This document shows, piece after piece, positions 31,455-44,218 of a DNA stretch of 64,000 bases. This DNA is from Neodiprion pinetum (taxonomy: Eukaryota; Arthropoda; Insecta; Hymenoptera; Diprionidae). Location of the stretch: assembly GCF_021155775.2 (NCBI RefSeq), contig NC_060233.1, positions 39,401,077-39,465,076 of the forward strand, read 5' to 3'. The translations under genes were made by a program, and so were the position numbers. Under the pieces are notes generated by a model. It ran no database searches, was not told the DNA's origin, and saw nothing but the letters and a program-made list of their open reading frames with translations. How positions within the stretch are numbered: position 1 is the first letter of the stretch; each line of letters begins with the position of its first letter.

Positions 31455-32395
31455 ATATAATTAGGGGTATGTATTAACGGAATAATACTCATGGACTGAT
31501 TCCGTAATTGTGAATTTTTTATTTGATTATACAGATATGGCCTGTAGTTATGAATTGTACATAAATTATTATTTATTCTTTATCTAATCGTTGCACGATA
31601 CTCTCAATTCTTACCCAAATGCAATTAAGAAAATTGGGCAGTTTCAATAATTCTGTGAACAAAACTAATTAATATTTGTATATTGGATTGAATAAAAAAA
31701 TAAAAATTAACCGAGTTGACAAAATTCTGAACCAATATTGGCAATAGCTCATGCTATTCAGTTAATCCCACTAGGTTGGTAAACATTTCTCAGATTTTGA
31801 GCGATTCAGGGCAAAACATGTCAAGCATAATTACACCATTATTTTTTTTTCAAACAAGGTGTATCACAAGTCTCATAGTTGCCTTTTGTTATTTGGTATT
31901 ACCTGTCAGTTATAATGTTATATTTTGATAGTATTTATGCATATAAAATTAACTTAATTAGATCCTTTAATTAAAACAACGTACAAACGTCTAAATGAAC
32001 ATGGCATCTTTCCCCTAAGATTTGAAGCTCGACAAACATGGTATTATGTGGATAAGGTAAATGTACAATAATAACATTTTGAATTATAAAATTCATAAAT
32101 TAGGTCTGCACCGAATGTCGTACTGTAAAGACCCAAAACTGTAGTAACATTATCGTTTACTTAGGAAATTAGCATGAATGTGTGTTTTCAATATGTTTTG
32201 CTTATTTATCCACGACTTGAAAAATATAGAGGGTTTACCTGTAGTTGCCACTGTATACAGGGGCTGGCATCTACTAACTTTTTATCAGAAAAATATAACC
32301 TACCACAACGCCTGTCAGTATATTACAGTAAATTTGCATTTCTTATTAACAGTTCACATTATTACACCTAACAGAGCAGTAGAAAACGAGGTTTA
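31455..32395. other. Convergent 3' region of TMEM222 and UMAD1
   Basis: This is AT-rich sequence between two convergent stops. It holds the TMEM222 3' UTR with AATAAA at 31691-31696. Two overlapping short ORFs at 32174-32399 have no recognisable features. Nothing else was identified. Confidence 0.5.
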
Positions 32396-32848
32396 TTAAA
32401 TTCCCGATTCAGCGCTGTCTATCTCATTAATGACACTTTTCTCAAGGGCAAAATCGTATATGATATCATCGCCATTCTCTATTCTCAATATATACGATAA
32501 AATTTCGTTTACTCTGTTTTTGTCTATTTCAATATCATCGTTTAGATTGTCCTCCAATTGTTTGCATAATTTAAAAGGCAATCCGTTGAGTATATTTTGG
32601 ATCGGTTCTATACTTTGGTTCGGCGGCACTGCCGCAGGCATCGATGGTGGGTATTGCGGGATAGTGTTGATATTCGGATAAAGGGGCCCTGGCGGGCCAT
32701 TGAAGCCGTCTATCATTCCTGGCCTTGGCTGCTGATCCTCTTTTCGTTCTACAAATATAAATCCGTCTCCTTGACCCGCAGACGGGTCCTCATCTTCGGG
32801 AGTATCCGGAGGTGAATCCTTCTTCTTTTTGCCAAAAAACCAAGACAT
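32396..32848 (-). CDS. Umad1: UMA domain protein similar to UMAD1 (UBAP1-MVB12-associated)
   Basis: This 150-residue protein is coded in one exon, starting MSWFFGKKKK. The UMA domain links proteins such as UBAP1, MVB12 and UMAD1 to the ESCRT-I complex on endosomes. The evidence is the overall layout (short basic N-terminus, GDGFIFVERK block, proline-rich middle, conserved C-terminus) and the C-terminal IIYDFALEKSVINEI, which parallels human UMAD1 FWYDFTLENSVL. The middle part NILNGLPFKLCKQLEDNL matches the SDVPFTLAPHVL position of human UMAD1. An upstream in-frame ATG exists, but an acceptor (TTACAG) ending at 32852 lies just before AAAATG, so I take the MSWFF start, with a spliced 5' UTR. 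An AATAAA on the coding strand (32397-32392) overlaps the TAA stop. Confidence 0.88.
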   Translation of the reverse strand: MSWFFGKKKKDSPPDTPEDEDPSAGQGDGFIFVERKEDQQPRPGMIDGFNGPPGPLYPNINTIPQYPPSMPAAVPPNQSIEPIQNILNGLPFKLCKQLEDNLNDDIEIDKNRVNEILSYILRIENGDDIIYDFALEKSVINEIDSAESGI

Positions 32849-33402
32849 TTTCTGTAATATAAAGATCGGACTTTTTGTATTGTATGGAAATGAAAATTGA
32901 AGCATCTAGGTAAGTGACAGTGATTGACAGTGGACATGTGTAAAAATTATTCCGTCAAGTGATTTATGATACGCGAGCCTTTGAAAAAATGACCGATATT
33001 GCGATAACTAGTTACTGTCGAGGCATATTTGAAAATGGAATGGAACAGTGATTAGTCATCAGGTAGAATACTTTAGGAAGCGAAAGGCCACCGAACTCAC
33101 AATTGTTCGCGATCTGGGTACATCGTAATAACAAAAGGATCGCATACATAAATTTGTTTATCTGGATGAAGTGTTGCAGGCAAAACGCAGACTGTTGCAT
33201 ATAAATATGAATACTAAAAACTGACATTACGCCATACTCACGTGCAGGAATTTAAAGTAAATATAAAAAAAAACGAATTAGCGTACAGCTTGTCGGTTTT
33301 AAAAACTGACCATACTGCGGTTGGCTCTGGACAACTAATCGGCTTATATTATCAACAAAATTTATATTACGTTCAATTTATTCCACTAACTACGACTCCG
33401 AC
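32849..33402. promoter_or_regulatory. Divergent region UMAD1 / unidentified + strand gene
   Basis: These 554 bp lie between two start codons on opposite strands. The UMAD1 5' UTR intron probably begins at its left end. The promoter assignment follows only from orientation and distance. Confidence 0.4.
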
Positions 33403-33500
33403 ATGTCAGGGTACGAAGTTCAACTGCAAGCCGTTGGCGGCGCTGAAACCGACCCCGTCGATTATACGGCTGAGGTCAAGCGAGCGATCGACGTTTACAG
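33403..33500 (+). CDS. Candidate first coding exon of an unidentified gene
   Basis: An ATG at 33403 opens a frame reading MSGYEVQLQAVGGAETDPVD, then YTAEVKRAIDVYR, with amino-acid composition and codon use that look coding. It can be spliced at 33501 (CAG followed by GTTAGA, a weak donor) in phase 2, or read on to a TAG at 33547-33549, giving a 48-residue peptide. I do not recognise the protein and found no matching downstream exon within the window, so a long intron or a separate short gene are both possible. The divergent position next to UMAD1 and the CpG-rich sequence that follows fit a real gene start. Confidence 0.5.
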
Positions 33501-33549
33501 GTTAGAAAAAAACGTCTCCGATATCGAGATAAGTATACGGAGTGAATAG

Positions 33550-36500
33550 GGGGCAAAGAATGTGAAAGAATGTAAATTCCCCGTCCCTGAAACCAGCCGC
33601 CTGTATTATTTATTACCACGCATGCGCGCCGCCCGTCTCTCCCCGTTGTTCGTCACGCGAGTTTTCACGATCGCGTCGCCGTCAAACATCCCACGGGAAG
33701 ATGGAACTGCTGCGTAGTTTGTGAAACCGCAGCGAGGTAGCATCGCGGTCGCATTGTTTTTGTGCCCGCTGTCCCTGTGTTGTACAACCTACATGCCTAC
33801 GTAGGATTCGCTTAGTGGGACGGAGGATGATTCCTCTGTATATTGTTTGTGGGACCTGTTAAGCTGGTGATTAGCAAGTTGGATCTGCGTACAACTAGTT
33901 TGTGATCGTGTACAAACTCCGGTATCGTGGTTACGGCTCGTCGCTAAGTGAGGTAGGTCGAAACCGTCGAAACAGCCGAAATTGACAGGTTCGCGATCCC
34001 CCCGGGGTTCCGTGCCCGCGTACAAGTGTTTCAAGTCTTTTACTGCGTTCTTGGACGATCACGGATCAACCCATCGCCGCGTTCTATTGTTCTCCACCCC
34101 GCTTAGCGAATCGGCGTCAACGGCGATCGTTCCTCCCTTCCAAAGTGTCGTCAAACCCCCCCCCCCCCCCCCCCCCCTCCTCGCCCGCGAGGTCGGATCA
34201 TTCTACTCCGAATCCTATCCCTAATCCTCGTTTGTTTCGCGTTGCTGTTTTGACTAACCCGCGACACTGGCTGCCGCTCGGCTCGTGTTTTAACACTTGT
34301 TAACTCGGCGCTGCTCGTGCTCTGCTTCTCGTTCTCGATCTCCCGCCGTACGGCGTAACCCCCGTCATATTACCCGGCAGCCCCCCTTTCGTAGGAATGT
34401 GCACCAGTCATTGGAATGCAGACGGTGCCCGCGGACCAATCACGACGCTCCAATTTATCCCAGACTACTGGCTGTAACGCAGTCTTTTCTCAAAACGTGA
34501 CTAGGTACTCGCGTCTCCCTTTTATTTACTTTTTTAATCGCTTCCTTCCTTTTTTGCAAATCGACTCTCCGCCAGCGTAACTCCGCGAATTCGAGCCTCT
34601 AATATCGGCCTGCTTATTGAAGATTACAAAATTTCTCGGTCCAGTTTCGTTTTCACGCATCACCTACGCGTCTCCGGTATAGATTGAATATCCATTATAC
34701 TTTATACGGTGGTTTGTTGTTGTTCATCGTCAGTTCTTCGTTTGCATTCGGATCGTCGCGGCGGATTGTATTTGTGCTTGCGGTGCGTAAACGCAAATAT
34801 GATAATAATAAATGCACTCCTTATCAACGCTCCTCGCTCACTCGTGTATATTTTATTCCATGCATCGCGGTTGCATGCCGACGATAAATGCAGCCTGCGC
34901 TCTCTCTACGTCACAGGTCAACAATTTCCTTCCACGCTCGTCGTTCGGTTCGGCCGACGCGCAGCTTACGATATACAAAAACGCGTATCGTAAACCTCTC
35001 GTTACACAATTCCATCGTACTTTCGTACCATCGCAATACCGTGTTTTTACGCAAGGAACTCGAGACGACGATTATCGAAATACCGGCTACTTCTCTTTCG
35101 ACAAGTGTATATAGTTGGAACTCTGCACGGCGGATTGTGCGATCAACTTCCTGTGCCCCTTGTTTTTTCCCTCCTTTCTCTATTTATAGACTTGTATACA
35201 CGTGCCGCACGCATACGCGTACGATCTATGCAAATACGTACATATACATCTCGATCGGTTCATTGTCAGTCAGCTGCCGCACCTATTTACACACACACAC
35301 ACACACACACACACGTGTAATAGCCTAAGCATAGTCGCGTGGTCACTTCGATTATCATCGAGGTAATGCATCGTTTATTACCTGTAGTTATCAGTTATTC
35401 GATCGTCATTACGGTCGTCGTAATATCGAGCGCACGTGTAATAATATCCTGTTTCAACCGTTTGCTTCTTAAAAAATTCCTTCCTAAGTAGCCATATCTA
35501 ACGTATACATCTCAGAGAGACTCGAGTGCAGGCTCGAATCTCCGCGACCTTGATGCACTTGTCCGCTGTTCCCCTAACGTAACACCATCGGCTATCCCAG
35601 AGCCCGGCGTTCTTCCTTACCGACCGAACCTCCCCGCTCTCCTCCATTGATACGGACATTCTTTCTTCTCGATCGATCGCACGGGAGAAGCCGTTGTTTA
35701 CAAACAATCGTCGACATATCATTGATTCGATCGATCAATTATCGTTCCTCGGACTCGGTGTACGGCGGCAGAATTTTTATCCTTTTTTTTCTGCGCGAGA
35801 AGGGGGATGGGGGGAGATATAAAGCCTTATCCGAGAAGTTTGCCAGTTTGTTATCGCATCAAGATGTACACATTTTTAAAACCTGCGAAGAACGGCAATC
35901 CGGGAGATCGTATTACAGAATTTAAAACGTGAATCGGAAAAGTTGATCATGTACAAGTACACGCAGACGCACGCGTTTTGCGTATATCTTTGCCGTTCCC
36001 TCAGCAGCCGGTTTGTGCGGAAATAGGCCAGGAAAGACCCAGCGATCATTGGAAGAACCGACGAATCGCGTGTCTATTTTCATTTCCACGGTTTGGTCCA
36101 TAGGTGCGTTCACACGCGTATTTATTAATAGACCAACGTGTCAATGTTCCGATGTATTTTACGCGTACGTACATACATATTATACCCAACGCAGCTTCAC
36201 CAGAATTATCGTCAAATCTGAGGAATCGAGGTGCAGATTCATTTCCGCGCGAAATAAATTTACCCAACGAACGAATCGACATCGTGCCCGATGAGCAAGT
36301 CCCGTACTTGCTATCGCGTGCTTAGGACATAATACGAATAGCATAGTGTGCGCGATATAAACGAGTGGGTATAATTGTCGGAGCGCGTAGTCATAACTAG
36401 TATAATTTCAGCGATTTAATCGATTCGGAAGTACAGGAGAATCCGCGTTCCATGTTCTGGCAAAGAGAATTATAGGCACACGATGTTTCATTCGTCAGTA

Positions 36501-36877
36501 TTTTAACAACGAGTCGATTCGAGGCTGAGAATGAACCATTTATCATCCACAGGCTGCCATTCCTCCACCGTTGAGTTTATCGGAACTGAGCTTCGATGTT
36601 CACGTTAAAACGCGAGTGTTTTTATTCAAGAATCTTTGAAATAATCTTCCCGTTCTTCGATCCGCCTTCGCTCTCCGGCATAAACCGCTTACAAACGTCG
36701 CTTCTTCTTCTTTCTCATTTTTGTAACAACGTTGATGTTGCGAAAAGCGCGGCTAGTTGTCTTCGTTCGAATTTCTATACTTTTCCTTGTCTTATAGTAC
36801 AGAAACTAACCGCGAACACACGCGACGACGATAAAGAAACAAAGTGTGCCGGTGGATGGATGAGTTAGGGATGTTAA
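33550..36877 (+). promoter_or_regulatory. CpG-rich promoter / long 5' UTR-like region
   Basis: About 3.3 kb has many CpG dinucleotides, C/T-rich tracts, a 22-base C-run (34156-34177) and an (AC)n run (35290-35314). Numerous short ORFs run in all frames but none looks conserved. Its composition differs from the AT-rich spacers to the left, and it leads into a plausible first coding exon at 36.9 kb, so a promoter plus long leader of that gene is the simplest reading. This is inference from composition. Confidence 0.35.
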
Positions 36878-36925
36878 ATGCAGTGCGAAGTGGACTTTCG
36901 AACGAACAGAATGTCTAGTGATCAC

Positions 36926-36957
<32 letters not shown>

Positions 36958-37004
36958 TCCACCCCCTACAACGACGACGACGACGATGACGATTGCAGTG
37001 GAAG
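36878..37004 (+). CDS. Candidate first coding exon with poly-proline / poly-threonine stretch
   Basis: An ATG at 36911 in good context (A at -3) reads MSSDH, then 14 prolines, 6 threonines and MTIAVEG, and ends at a strong donor (GAAG followed by GTGAGA, phase 1). An alternative in-frame ATG at 36878, directly after a TAA, adds MQCEVDFRTNR. The proline run is coded by a CCG/CCT microsatellite and the threonine run by ACG repeats, so the residue composition alone proves little. No downstream exon could be recognised in the remaining 27 kb; if the exon is real, its partner lies beyond 64 kb or is too short to see. Poly-proline N-termini are common in transcription regulators, but no function can be named. 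Confidence 0.45.
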
Positions 37005-40000
37005 GTGAGAATCTCACATCGGACGATTACGTTTATCCCTTTTATTCTCACTGCTCGATATTGTTGACCTCAAGTTCCTCGGTAATCTTCGAACGAAAGA
37101 TAAAGACAGGAAAAGAAATCCAATCAGTATACTACACGTACTGGTGTTTGTATATACGAGCAAAGATTTATGCTCCTCTCTCATTCATTCCGATCGTTCT
37201 ACGCTTCACTTTCATTAATTAATCCAATTCTTCGATTATTACCAGAGCCAAGGTTGAGTTTGCGGGGGGGGGGGCGATTTCCCGAGAGAAACACGTTGTA
37301 CGGTTTTGTGTAAATTATTTATTTTGCCTTCTTCCGTTATATTTATAACTCGTTAGGTAACGCAGTCGCCGAAACCATCTCGCTTAATTTTTTTTTCTCT
37401 TTTTCACACCTTCTCTAATTGTTTTTTTCGCATAACTGACGTAATGAGAATTCTACGGTGTGAGAAAAGAAAACAAAACAAGCAAAACTGTCAACCGTTT
37501 TGACTGCCGTTGTAGCGTATTTGCTACGACGACGAAACGGCTATTTAAAAAACTATATTTTCTTCAATTTCAATTTAAAAATTCTGATATAATTTGAAAA
37601 ATAGTAACGCACTCCGAAGAATGTGTTCGCTGAATAATTTCATTTGACAAACTTTTGATTTTGGGTGTGAAAATTGAAAGAAATCTATTTTTCACAAGTT
37701 TAATTGTTCAAACATTTTGATAGAGAAAAATGATTTTCTTCAACGGGAATGATGCTTGGCCGTTAAAGGATTAAATAGGTGGAGAGTATAATAACCGAGA
37801 TACCTAATTCAACTTTGCGCGGCCGCCTGCTGCAGTCGTCTCGTTCTGGTATAATAATTAATACTCAAGGTTTCAATCGCACTGCTTAACCACAGTGTAT
37901 TTTATTGTTATACATTATTAACTCTGTCGATAAATTCAAGGATTAATTAACAATAATAAGTTTCTATTTATAACGGTGGTTGCACCCTAATGCGATTTAA
38001 TTGCCTCTTGTACCGTAGGTACGTCTGATCGTGACACGTTTCGTTAATGAGTCCTGTATAACAATGTACAATACGATTCAAAACCTATAGTCACAACGGC
38101 GAGTTGTTTCACCGGACGAAATCGTTGTTTATCAGTTTCAGGAATTATAACAAGGAAACATATAGGGCATTCCCCGTCAACTCGGCTACTTTTCTTTATT
38201 TTTTTTTTTTTTTTTGTCATCTCGGATCTGTTCGATAGTTTGTTGTACAGTAGTACTACTTGAAGTTACTCTCTGTGAATTTGTTCAGATTTTTTAAATT
38301 TATCACGGAAGGTCGAAGTCTGACGAAAAACAAGTCCAGTAGAAAAGAGTTTTGTCTTTACGCGAACTATTCAATGCAATATGTGTTATATTTCTAACGG
38401 CATCGGAAAGGCCGTTTTCAGCGCAAAGAAAAAAAAAAAACATGGAAATTATTTCTTTCTCTCAATTCGACACATTTGATGTTACTGTAAATTTTACAGG
38501 GTATTTGGCGGTGTATCGAGAACTGGTAGAAAAAATATTTCATTGAAAAAGGTGAACGAAGGTACATCCGAGTTCCTCTTTTCCACAAACTATTTAACGC
38601 GATAATCGGCAATAAATTGACGCGAATGAATCGACGCGATGTTTCGTTACGCTAACGTTACTAACCTTAGCCTCATAATTTTGTACCATCTCGCAACGAG
38701 TTTATTCTAAATATAATATTACACGTTTACGCGGTCAGAGTCGGTTTCCTATACGGCGATAACGATGACGACGGCGGTGATATTTCACGCATATACGGGC
38801 GTAGAATTGTCATTTCATATGAAACTTCGTGTTACGCGAACGTTTAAATAATTCACGTGCAGACACCGTGCTCGCCAGGCGATTCCTCATCAACTTCGAA
38901 TGCTTCGTCGGCTGCACTTCTATTTTTAGACACACTTGCACGCATCCCACCTCCCCCGTATTTATACATATGTGCGTATGTATAATATATGCATGTTACG
39001 CGTTTTATAATAACTTGAGCTGCACCGACTTTATACTTACACACACCGTTTAAACCACACATGCATATATGTATTGTACGGCTGTGGGCAGGTAGTTTAA
39101 ATGCACATATTTCCACGGTTTTCTTTCTCTCCGTCTATTTTTATTATTTCACGCATGTAGTTACGTACTGCATATGCATATATATGTATGTAATATGTTT
39201 TATCTGTGAGGTGTACGCAGAAAACTGTAATGTCCGGAGCTTGCAAGATTTACCCGTCTTACAAATCGTATAAACAAAAACAACAAGAGCAATAAAAGTC
39301 TGAGATATAAAATTGATTTTACATTTAAAAAGACATCACGAAAATCGTTCGTCGTACACGTTGCGAATTTACGTGAGAAGGTAAAAGAAAAAAAAAAGAA
39401 AATAAACAAATAAACATAAATATTCGTTATCAATCTACTAAGGCAGATATGATAGTAAATAACTTTGACGAAAGAAAAAAATCTTCCAAAGGAGCTCGAG
39501 TTGTTAAATATTAATGAGTTCAGACGTGAGAAATCATTTTTCCTAACGATTAATCGTTATATTTCATGAATATAACTAATTCAACTGATAACGAATGCTC
39601 GCTGCTGTCCATAATATGATTATTACACAGAGAATGAGAATTTTTGTAGTATCGTAATTTTATTTTGCGTTTCTTAACTTCGCAACCTATCGACAAGTTA
39701 TTATCGTCGTTGTTCTTGTTTCGTTCGTTCGTTCGTATCGTTCTCACACCTACAATTATTTTACCGTGTAACTCGGTAGCAATTAGCGGATTTTAATTAG
39801 CGCAAAAAAAGGAGGGATGGGGCAGAAAAAAAAAAAACAAAAAAACCACACGACCGCGAAAACTCGGAGAAGGAGGAGGTGAATTAGCGAAATGTCAAAA
39901 GTTAGATGACGCGTAACGAGGTTCGGCTGGTGTTTTCGGCATCTGTTGATACGTATAACACGTCATGCGTGTATGTCGTATAATAATATATGAATGAAAC

Positions 40001-41190
40001 GGTCGCGTCGTTACGTAAGTCGGCGGAAAGTAGAAGTGGGAGGAGGTGAAGAAGGAAGGAAACCCTTGACGTTTCCTCCGCTTAATTTACTCCGCTTTGC
40101 CGTAACACTTCTCGCCGAGTTTTCCCTGCCATGTTACTCCAACGCCTCCAGGATACGAATTTAGCGAACGATCTTTGGCGGGTTTCCACGTATGAATGGG
40201 AGTCCTGCTGCCGCCGCCTCGGCGCAATTCTCTTTCTTTGCGGTTCGTTGGATGGTGTTACGAAATAACCCTAGTCTCAGACGTTATCGTTGTTGTTGTT
40301 ATTGCGAATGGTTGTTGTACAGGATTTTTCCCACAACAATTACACCGTATGTAACATATCTGTCATAAGAATTGGCGACGAAATGTCGAAACTTTTATCG
40401 TGCTTATTTTTATTTTCAGTTTTTTTTTTTTTTTTTATTTTTTGTCAAATTTCTTTACTCTTCTGACGATATTATACACACTCTTGTTTCTTAACATCCC
40501 CCCCCCACCCCCACCCCTCGTCCAATATCCAACGCTATTATTATACCGGAAATACCGTGCCAAGTTTTTAAAATAACTCCTGTCTCGTTCAGTCGCGGAT
40601 TCCATCGATGTGTACATGTAACGTATGTATGCGTATAACTATATTCCAGATACGTGAGTATATTACACATGCGCGCAGGTGCGACGCCAATGATTTATTT
40701 TAAAAAACGGTGAACAATATTTCACATCATTTAACGAACGTCGTCGTTTTAAATATATGTACGACACATCACGTAGGTGTGTGTAATAACTTTACATGAA
40801 GGTATGCAAAACTTGCAATATCGAGGACTTGGTGAATTAATTCCAATACCTGCTTTTAGTTTTTGGGGATGAATTTTTATTTTTTTTCCGCCACCCAGAT
40901 TGAAGTTTATGTCGTCGTTTTATATATATATTATATATATATATATATACACATGTATAATATATATGCATACATACGGTGGAGTAAAGTTATTGGCGCT
41001 GAGAATAGATTAATCGCGGGGGGGTGCAGGAATTGTAGGCCCCCCCTCCGAATTAACGGTTCATAAAACCCACATCGTAACATCTGCGTTGACGTACGAT
41101 ATTCTTAGGTGCCCACGAAAATAACGACAAGGACAAGCCCGTTACGAGGAAGGTGTCTATATAGCTTCTACATTTACGTTTATACATACC

Positions 41191-41226
<36 letters not shown>

Positions 41227-43685
41227 TGTATAATTGTATGCATACATACATACATACATATGTTTATTATACATCTATATATATATACATTCGTAAAATC
41301 GTACAAGTGTAAAAACGGCAACACGTTGTAATGTTAAAAAAATTTAATTCATTGTTGAATTTTCCTTTAGTCTTACAATTAATTATATAAATTTCAATTA
41401 GTTTTTAGTACACGTACGTACGATATGATCATTGTGCTTGATCAGGGAAAGTCAGGAGAGCGAGGGAAAAAGTTTGGAATTTTTTCGCGGTGGTATGCGA
41501 AAGAAAAACGAACGAAGCTTCCCCCACGAAACGGCGAAATTCTAAGAGCAGTATTAATCCACGTGCTCGTTTCCACGTTACATGCACCGTTGAACGTATA
41601 ATGAGAGTACTTTTCAATACCGATTCGTTCGAGGTATTATTTGTCAGATACAACTGTTATTTCGGATTTTTCTCAGGAAAAATGTGTAATCGCGGTCAGG
41701 GAAAGTCAATTCATCAAACTTGTCGAACCTGACGATTATTGCGAGATATTGAAAATTTATTTTTCGGAACAAATCGATAATCAATAAAATTACTTTTGCA
41801 AAATTGCAAATTACGTACGTCAGGTACGTACTTGTATTGTATTTATTCGCTGCTGCTGTCCGCACATGCGTCGGGGAAACGACGAATGAGAAATTGCCGA
41901 GGAAATTGCTTACATACATATAGATATACACACACACACATATATGTAGGGGTTGGAATCTCGGCAGTCGCGGTGTCGCTGGTGATCTGTAGCCGGCGAT
42001 GTTTGTCTACTTGTACTTGTCAACGTTCGCGATCAGACGTATTATTATATACGTTGGCCAGTAAGTAACAACAATGTCACGTCTTGTAACTCTCTTCGCC
42101 ATTTGCATATAACTGTACCGAGTACACGTACTATACATTGCATGTAACAGAGTCGGTACATAATAATAGTTACAATAATAATAACGATGGTAATAATACT
42201 ACTAGTAATAATATTACGCTGCGTAACTACAATTATGTATTTAATACATATATATGTGTAAAATATGAAAAATAAAAATCAGCAGCGGGAGTTATTTTGG
42301 TACGGGATGGTTGTTTTCAAATATTTTTATACGTTAGCACGGATTTTTGAAATTTTTTTTCATACGTTTCACTTTTTCGTTTTTTTTTATATTGCCAATG
42401 AAAAACAATTGCAAATGGTGAAATGGTTCCGAAAAATTTGCAAAAAAAACATTTCAATAATCTGGTGTGACGTGTGAAAATGTTTTACCAACCATCCATG
42501 ATAAAATCACTTGAGTTTCTAATTTTTCAAACCTTTTATTCTCAAAGTTTAAAATTTTCGATATCTGAGACGTGATTTTTCTGAATTTTACACAAACGTT
42601 TAAATTGTGTCGATCGATGAAGTTGTTTTGAAAAATAGTAGAAAATTCAAATCGAGTTATAAAAAAAAAAAAGGAAAAACACCGAGTGCCTTTCAAAGTG
42701 AGAACAGTCGTAAAAAAAAAACGCGGGTCCAATCCGAGAGGTCAAGGGTCAGACTCAGATCGAAATGGTATACGATATATACACACACACACACACACAC
42801 ACGTATATATTGTCACTAACCACGTGTGTGTTATGTATCATGATAACATTGCTATCCGTATTACAGTCGTGTATACAATTCCTCGTCGATACGATGCGTG
42901 CGATACGATCGGGAGTTTGGGCGGAATAATAGGAAATTTTCCCTTCACGCTTCAGGCTTGCCGGTGTTGCAGCAGTGCACGTGTTAATTTAATTAACACA
43001 GACTCGATTAGTCGCTGATCACATGCGTTATACCCTGCTCTACGTTATCTGTATAAAATACGTATAACCTAGTGAGAACAAATTGCCGTTACCTACGGAA
43101 TAACGTTGCAGCGCACGTGCGCTAAGAATTATATCGCCGTATGTTATGTACATTTTAAGTACATTATGACTAGTCGGTTGATTCGCCTCGCATGATTTTG
43201 TCGAGTGCGAGACGTGCAGGTTGTAAAACAACATTTTAGCTTTTATTAAATAACAATAATGGAGAGGAAAAAGAATATCGGTATGCAGAGAAAATAATGA
43301 AAGTCTTATCGCAAACGAATCTAGCTTATCAATTATTAATTGTTATTTTTTATATAATCATACATATAGTTGCATCGTTCGACGGTTTCACTCTACAATC
43401 GTGTACAAGTGTACGCGTATGCTTGTATTATATACATATGCATGTTTGTTTGTTACGTATTATCGATTGGTTTATTTTCGAGGCGCGTAACGTATCTTTC
43501 TACTTTTCAAAGATGAAAATTTCATACCTTGTTAAGGAAAACAGACGGAAACTAGTAGGATTGTTGATATCTCCGCAGATTTTATCAGCTACAATTTTCG
43601 CTCGTCGAATTCCGGGTTAGCTGTCCACGTAAAAAAGCTCACACATCCTTAGCTCAAGTTCCGTCCTTGAATTCTGACAGTGTGA
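37005..43685. other. Non-coding region, possible intron
   Basis: No supportable exon was found. It is AT-rich sequence with microsatellites: AT/TA and GTAT-type runs at 40920-40975 and 41190-41290, an (AC)n run at 42780-42801, C-rich runs near 40498-40520, and many T- and A-homopolymers. CpG is common and codon-like periodicity is absent. Listed short ORFs are mostly repeat translations. Confidence 0.45.
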
Positions 43686-43687
43686 GT

Positions 43688-43905
43688 GGATGAACGATCA
43701 AACGAATAAATTAATGAACGAATGAACGACGTGTGGGCGAATGAGTGAGTTAGCTAACGAGTGAATAATTAATTCAATTTAATTAATGAAAAAAATAAAT
43801 GAGTGAGTAAATGACTGAATGAACGAATGAACGAAGGAATGAGTGATTTAGTTATCGAATGAATAAATGAGTACATAGTCGAGTGAACGAACGAACGAAT
43901 TAATT
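43688..43905. repeat. Degenerate GAAT/GAAC tetranucleotide array
   Basis: About 210 bp is dominated by variants of GAAT, GAAC, GAGT and AAAT on the + strand (for example GAATGAACGAATGAACGAA at 43820-43840). It directly borders the cytochrome c1-like fragment on its right. Confidence 0.75.
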
Positions 43906-44218
43906 CCAGCTGCCTCGACAGCCTCGGCAAGAGCCTTGGCTTTTTCCTCGGTCTGCGAAACGCCAAAGGCCTGTAAGTTCGCGAAAAGCGAGGTATTTCG
44001 CACTGCGACACTCCGAGCAAACTCTCTTGTAGACCTCCCAGTCTCTCCTTGTCGAGGCGTGGTCCAGCGTTGCGATAATCCCGTTGAAATCCGAGGGATA
44101 AGACTGACTGATTGTGAGAACGAGGCGTCGAAGGCGTAACTCGGATTAGCCGAAGCTCGATTTCAACGCGCAAAGCCGAGAGAATCGCCCCGGAATCAAC
44201 GTCGCGCGGATTCCGCAT
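43906..44218 (-). pseudogene. Cytochrome c1 (CYC1) pseudogene fragment
   Basis: On the minus strand a 200-bp core (about 44104-43908) translates to pieces of mitochondrial cytochrome c1, the haem subunit of complex III: SYPSDFNGIIATLDHASTRR, then DWEVYKRVCSECRSAKYLAF and RELTG, followed in another frame by VSQTEEKAKALAEAVEAAG. Intact proteins have LDHASIRRG.EVYKQVC..CHS, YRNLVGV and TEAEAKA at these places. The haem motif CXXCH reads CSECR here, so the axial histidine is replaced by arginine. A frameshift separates the two pieces, and the sequence stops at the downstream tetranucleotide array. Weaker similarity (GAILSALRVE) may extend the copy to about 44218. The joined reading across what should be several exons suggests a retrocopy or a divergent duplicated exon. 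Confidence 0.8.

Noticed and set aside
43769..44218. 149-codon minus-strand ORF as a real gene
   Set aside because: It overlaps the cytochrome c1 relic in the wrong frame for most of its length and runs into the tetranucleotide repeat.
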